From Flavobacteriia bacterium (lineage in GTDB: Bacteria; Bacteroidota; Bacteroidia; Flavobacteriales_D; Crocinitomicaceae), in assembly GCA_026391005.1 (NCBI GenBank), contig JAPLEV010000005.1, positions 1 through 64,000 on the forward strand: DNA of 64,000 bases, in the 5' to 3' direction. The first letter of the stretch is position 1. Each line of letters begins with the position of its first letter. Under the pieces are notes generated by a model. That model was not told the origin of the DNA and ran no database searches. It worked only from the letters and a program-made list of their open reading frames with translations. Shown piece after piece: positions 61,609 through 64,000 of this stretch. A program made the translations under genes and the position numbers.

Positions 61609-64000
61609 TTATTTTGAAATTAACTGCAGATAAATTTCTGTGTCTCCCTCATTTTCAACATCTATTTTAGTGGACTCCGGGATTGTTTTTAAAGGCAATA
61701 GAACATCCGCAAGCACCTCAGCACAAATATATACCCTGTTATTTTCAAGTGCGGCTTCGATGAAATCATTCGAAGAATATTGAACGACAATTCTATCGGT
61801 TACATCAAAATCCTTTTCTTTTCTTAACGTTTGAATTCGGTTGACAAATTCTCGTGCTATTCCCTCTGCGCGAAGCTCTTCTGTGATGGTAATATCTAAG
61901 GCAACGGTTAACTCGCCATCGCTAGCAACTAAAAGTCCAGGAATGTCCTTGGCGCTTATTTCAAAATCTTCTAATTCTAAACGAACAAGGATCCCGTCGA
62001 TTTCTTTTTCCCACAGCTTTTCATTTTCAATTTGCCGAATTTTATCTTGATTAAAGGCGCTAACCTCTGAAGAAATGCCCTTCATTTGCGCTCCAAATTT
62101 CTTCCCGATGGATTTAAAATTAGGACGGATGTTTTTAATAAGCATGGTCCCATCATCCTTTATTAAGGTGAGTGATTTTACGTTTACTTCAGACAGAATC
62201 AAATCTTGAATGTCTTTAACGCTTTGTGAAAATCCATCACTTAATACAGGCACCAATATACGAGACAAGGGCTGTCGCACTCTTATTTTCTCTTTTTTTC
62301 GCAGCCCAAGAACCAAGGAAGATAGGCGCTGAGCAATCAACATTCTATCTTCAAGTGAAGCATCTATTTCCTTTTTGTTACTTATTGGAAAATCACTCAA
62401 ATGGACTGAAATCAGTTTCTTTTTATGGGTAATGCTAGTTAAATCCATAAATAATCGATCCATAAAAAAGGGGGCAATTGGAGAGGCAAGGATGGAAATT
62501 TGTTCTAAGCAAGTGTAGAGTGTTTGATAAGCAGATAGTTTGTCTATTGCGTTGTCACTTTTCCAAAAACGTCTGCGGCATAGCCTTACATACCAATTGG
62601 ATAATTGATCAGAAACAAATTCTTGGATCATTCTACCCGCTTTTGTTGGCTCATAAGCAGCATAAGCGGCATCTACGTCGCTAATCAATGAATTAAGTTT
62701 TGAAATAATCCAGCGATCTATTTCGGGCCGATTTCCTAATTCAATTTCATTTTCTTCGTATCGAAAACCGTCAATATTGGCATATAAAGCAAAGAAAGAA
62801 TAGGTATTATAAAGTGTTCCAAAAAACTTGCGTTGTACTTCAACAATTCCGTCGACATCAAATTTTAGATTATCCCAAGGTTGAGCGTTAGTTATCATAT
62901 ACCAACGAGTAGCATCTGGACCATATTTTTCTAATGTTTCAAATGGATCAATGCCATTTCCAAGTCGCTTAGACATCTTAAGGCCGTTTTTATCCAAAAC
63001 GAGTCCATTAGACAATACATTTTTGTAGGCAACGCTCCCAAACACGAGTGTTGAGATGGCATGTAGGGTATAAAACCATCCCCGCGTTTGGTCAACTCCT
63101 TCAGCAATAAAATCCGCAGGAAAGGCTTCATTATTATCAATAAGCTCCCTGTTCTCAAATGGATAATGCCATTGAGCATAAGGCATTGCTCCTGAATCAA
63201 ACCAAACATCAATAAGATCCAGCTCTCGCCTCATGAGCGCCCCGTCCTTAGCAACCAAAATTATTTTATCGACGTGATGCTTGTGGATGTCTATTTGCGA
63301 ATAATTTTCCTTGGACATATCATTTTCATTGAAAGATACCAATGGATTACTTTTCATTGCGCCAGCTTCAACGGCATCTTGACAAGCCATTTTTAATTCT
63401 GAAAGTGAAGAGATGCACCGCCTTTCTTTACCGTCTTCGGTAGCCCAAATCGGAATAGGAATTCCCCAATATCTAGACCGTGAAAGGTTCCAATCATTCG
63501 CATTTTCTAACCATTTTCCGAAGCGACCTTGTCCCGTACTTGTTGGGTTCCAGTTGATGGTATTGTTTAATGCCACCATTTTTTCTTTTTGCCCACTAAC
63601 ACGTATAAACCAAGAATCTAAAGGATAATATAATATAGGTTTATCTGTCCGCCAACAATGCGGATAGCTGTGCTCATACTTTTCAACTTTAAATGCTTTA
63701 TTTTCTTCTTTTAACTTAATAGCTATTTGAACATCAACAGAGCGATCTGGCATTTCCGTTTCTTCGTAAAACTCATTTTTAACGTACATGCCAACAAAGT
63801 CAATTACTTCAGGTCGAAATCGCCCTTGCAAATCAACTAGGGGTACCAGGTTGTTAAGTTCATCTCGAACGAGCATTGCGGGTATTTTTGCGGCTGCAGC
63901 CACTCGCGCATCGTCGGCGCCAAAAGTTGGTGCTAAATGAACAATACCTGTTCCGTCTTCCGTTGTAACAAAATCACCTCCGATTACCTGAAAAGCATTT
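61609..64000 (-). CDS. ileS: Isoleucyl-tRNA synthetase, C-terminal part (5' end outside window)
   Basis: The frame runs to the window edge: the first codons seen on the minus strand read N-A-F-Q-V-I-G-G-D-F-V, so the gene continues beyond 64000 and only about 796 residues are visible. It carries the editing-domain motif G-T-G-I-V-H-L-A-P near the edge, the W-F-D-S-G-A motif, and K-M-S-K-R-L-G-N-G of class I synthetases, followed by the anticodon-binding region. IleS charges tRNA-Ile and edits valine. An internal ATG at 63903 is not the real start. The biotin carrier gene follows. Confidence 0.96.
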   Translation of the reverse strand, partial: NAFQVIGGDFVTTEDGTGIVHLAPTFGADDARVAAAAKIPAMLVRDELNNLVPLVDLQGRFRPEVIDFVGMYVKNEFYEETEMPDRSVDVQIAIKLKEENKAFKVEKYEHSYPHCWRTDKPILYYPLDSWFIRVSGQKEKMVALNNTINWNPTSTGQGRFGKWLENANDWNLSRSRYWGIPIPIWATEDGKERRCISSLSELKMACQDAVEAGAMKSNPLVSFNENDMSKENYSQIDIHKHHVDKIILVAKDGALMRRELDLIDVWFDSGAMPYAQWHYPFENRELIDNNEAFPADFIAEGVDQTRGWFYTLHAISTLVFGSVAYKNVLSNGLVLDKNGLKMSKRLGNGIDPFETLEKYGPDATRWYMITNAQPWDNLKFDVDGIVEVQRKFFGTLYNTYSFFALYANIDGFRYEENEIELGNRPEIDRWIISKLNSLISDVDAAYAAYEPTKAGRMIQEFVSDQLSNWYVRLCRRRFWKSDNAIDKLSAYQTLYTCLEQISILASPIAPFFMDRLFMDLTSITHKKKLISVHLSDFPISNKKEIDASLEDRMLIAQRLSSLVLGLRKKEKIRVRQPLSRILVPVLSDGFSQSVKDIQDLILSEVNVKSLTLIKDDGTMLIKNIRPNFKSIGKKFGAQMKGISSEVSAFNQDKIRQIENEKLWEKEIDGILVRLELEDFEISAKDIPGLLVASDGELTVALDITITEELRAEGIAREFVNRIQTLRKEKDFDVTDRIVVQYSSNDFIEAALENNRVYICAEVLADVLLPLKTIPESTKIDVENEGDTEIYLQLISK

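Noticed and set aside
1-64000. CRISPR arrays, rRNA genes and prophage
   Set aside because: No regularly spaced identical repeats, no rRNA-like stretches and no phage structural genes were found.

Overview
The window is bacterial chromosome from a member of the Bacteroidota, most likely a flavobacterium-like lineage (order Flavobacteriales). The evidence is low GC, no Shine-Dalgarno-like spacing, repeated -7 promoter boxes of the form TAnnTTTG, four large secreted proteins with type IX secretion (T9SS) C-terminal sorting domains, a DUF4270 lipoprotein next to a GT5-like gene and panC/panD, a single-subunit SdhC, and a GT5 pseudo-glycosyltransferase typical of this phylum. Most of the window is core genome. 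The first 8.5 kb is accessory.

Layout. 1-8483: the 5' end of an IS3-type transposase, then a co-directional cluster encoding a small lipoprotein, a membrane-anchored protein with a von Willebrand A-like metal site, a three-helix membrane protein, a tubulin/FtsZ-superfamily protein, a 1209-residue protein with a C-terminal Hsp70/actin-type ATPase domain, and, behind a hairpin, a single-HKD phospholipase-D-type nuclease. I find no standard name for this set. It is the best candidate for an undescribed system here. 8639-11362: ftsX, a DUF3098 membrane protein, uppP and truB. 11403-16587: two tandem T9SS cargo proteins, one very glycine-rich and one with an IgGFc-binding-like domain. 16582-21119 (minus): cysS, a gamma-carbonic-anhydrase-like hexapeptide protein, a lipoprotein, an Xaa-Pro aminopeptidase and an alpha/beta hydrolase. 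21209-22773: ispD and ldcA. 22850-26293: sdhCAB.

26320-28845 (minus): a small membrane protein, rnc, fabF and acpP. 28983-32186: purN, kynU and hemL. 32186-34992: an overlapping operon of an NAD-dependent epimerase, a CruF-like carotenoid hydratase, crtZ and a fused lycopene cyclase. 34981-36729 (minus): a heptose-phosphate-type nucleotidyltransferase, panD and panC. 36828-40809: a GT5-like pseudoenzyme, DUF4270 lipoprotein and glmS. 40817-44363 (minus): a PAP2-like membrane protein, rpoN and asnS. 44470-46863: a T9SS type B cargo protein. 46871-47674: pth (minus) and tRNA-Ser(GGA). 47675-48122 has no gene but holds two strong inverted repeats. 48123-52067 (minus): a beta-barrel protein, then galE-tatD-ansA. 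52133-56997: a DUF2141 protein and a 1443-residue T9SS cargo protein with Ig-like repeats. 57156-59036: a metallophosphoesterase and a glycosyltransferase. 59009-64000 (minus): ppk1, a biotinyl carrier protein and the C-terminal part of ileS, which runs off the window.

Genes that work together include sdhCAB (respiratory complex II), acpP-fabF (fatty acid synthesis), panC-panD (pantothenate), the carotenoid cassette, and uppP, ispD, ldcA and glmS (isoprenoid and cell-wall precursor supply). Five genes (ftsX, ispD, purN, asnS, galE) have a perfect TAnnTTTG box only 3-5 bases before the chosen start codon, which predicts leaderless transcripts and helped fix several start sites.
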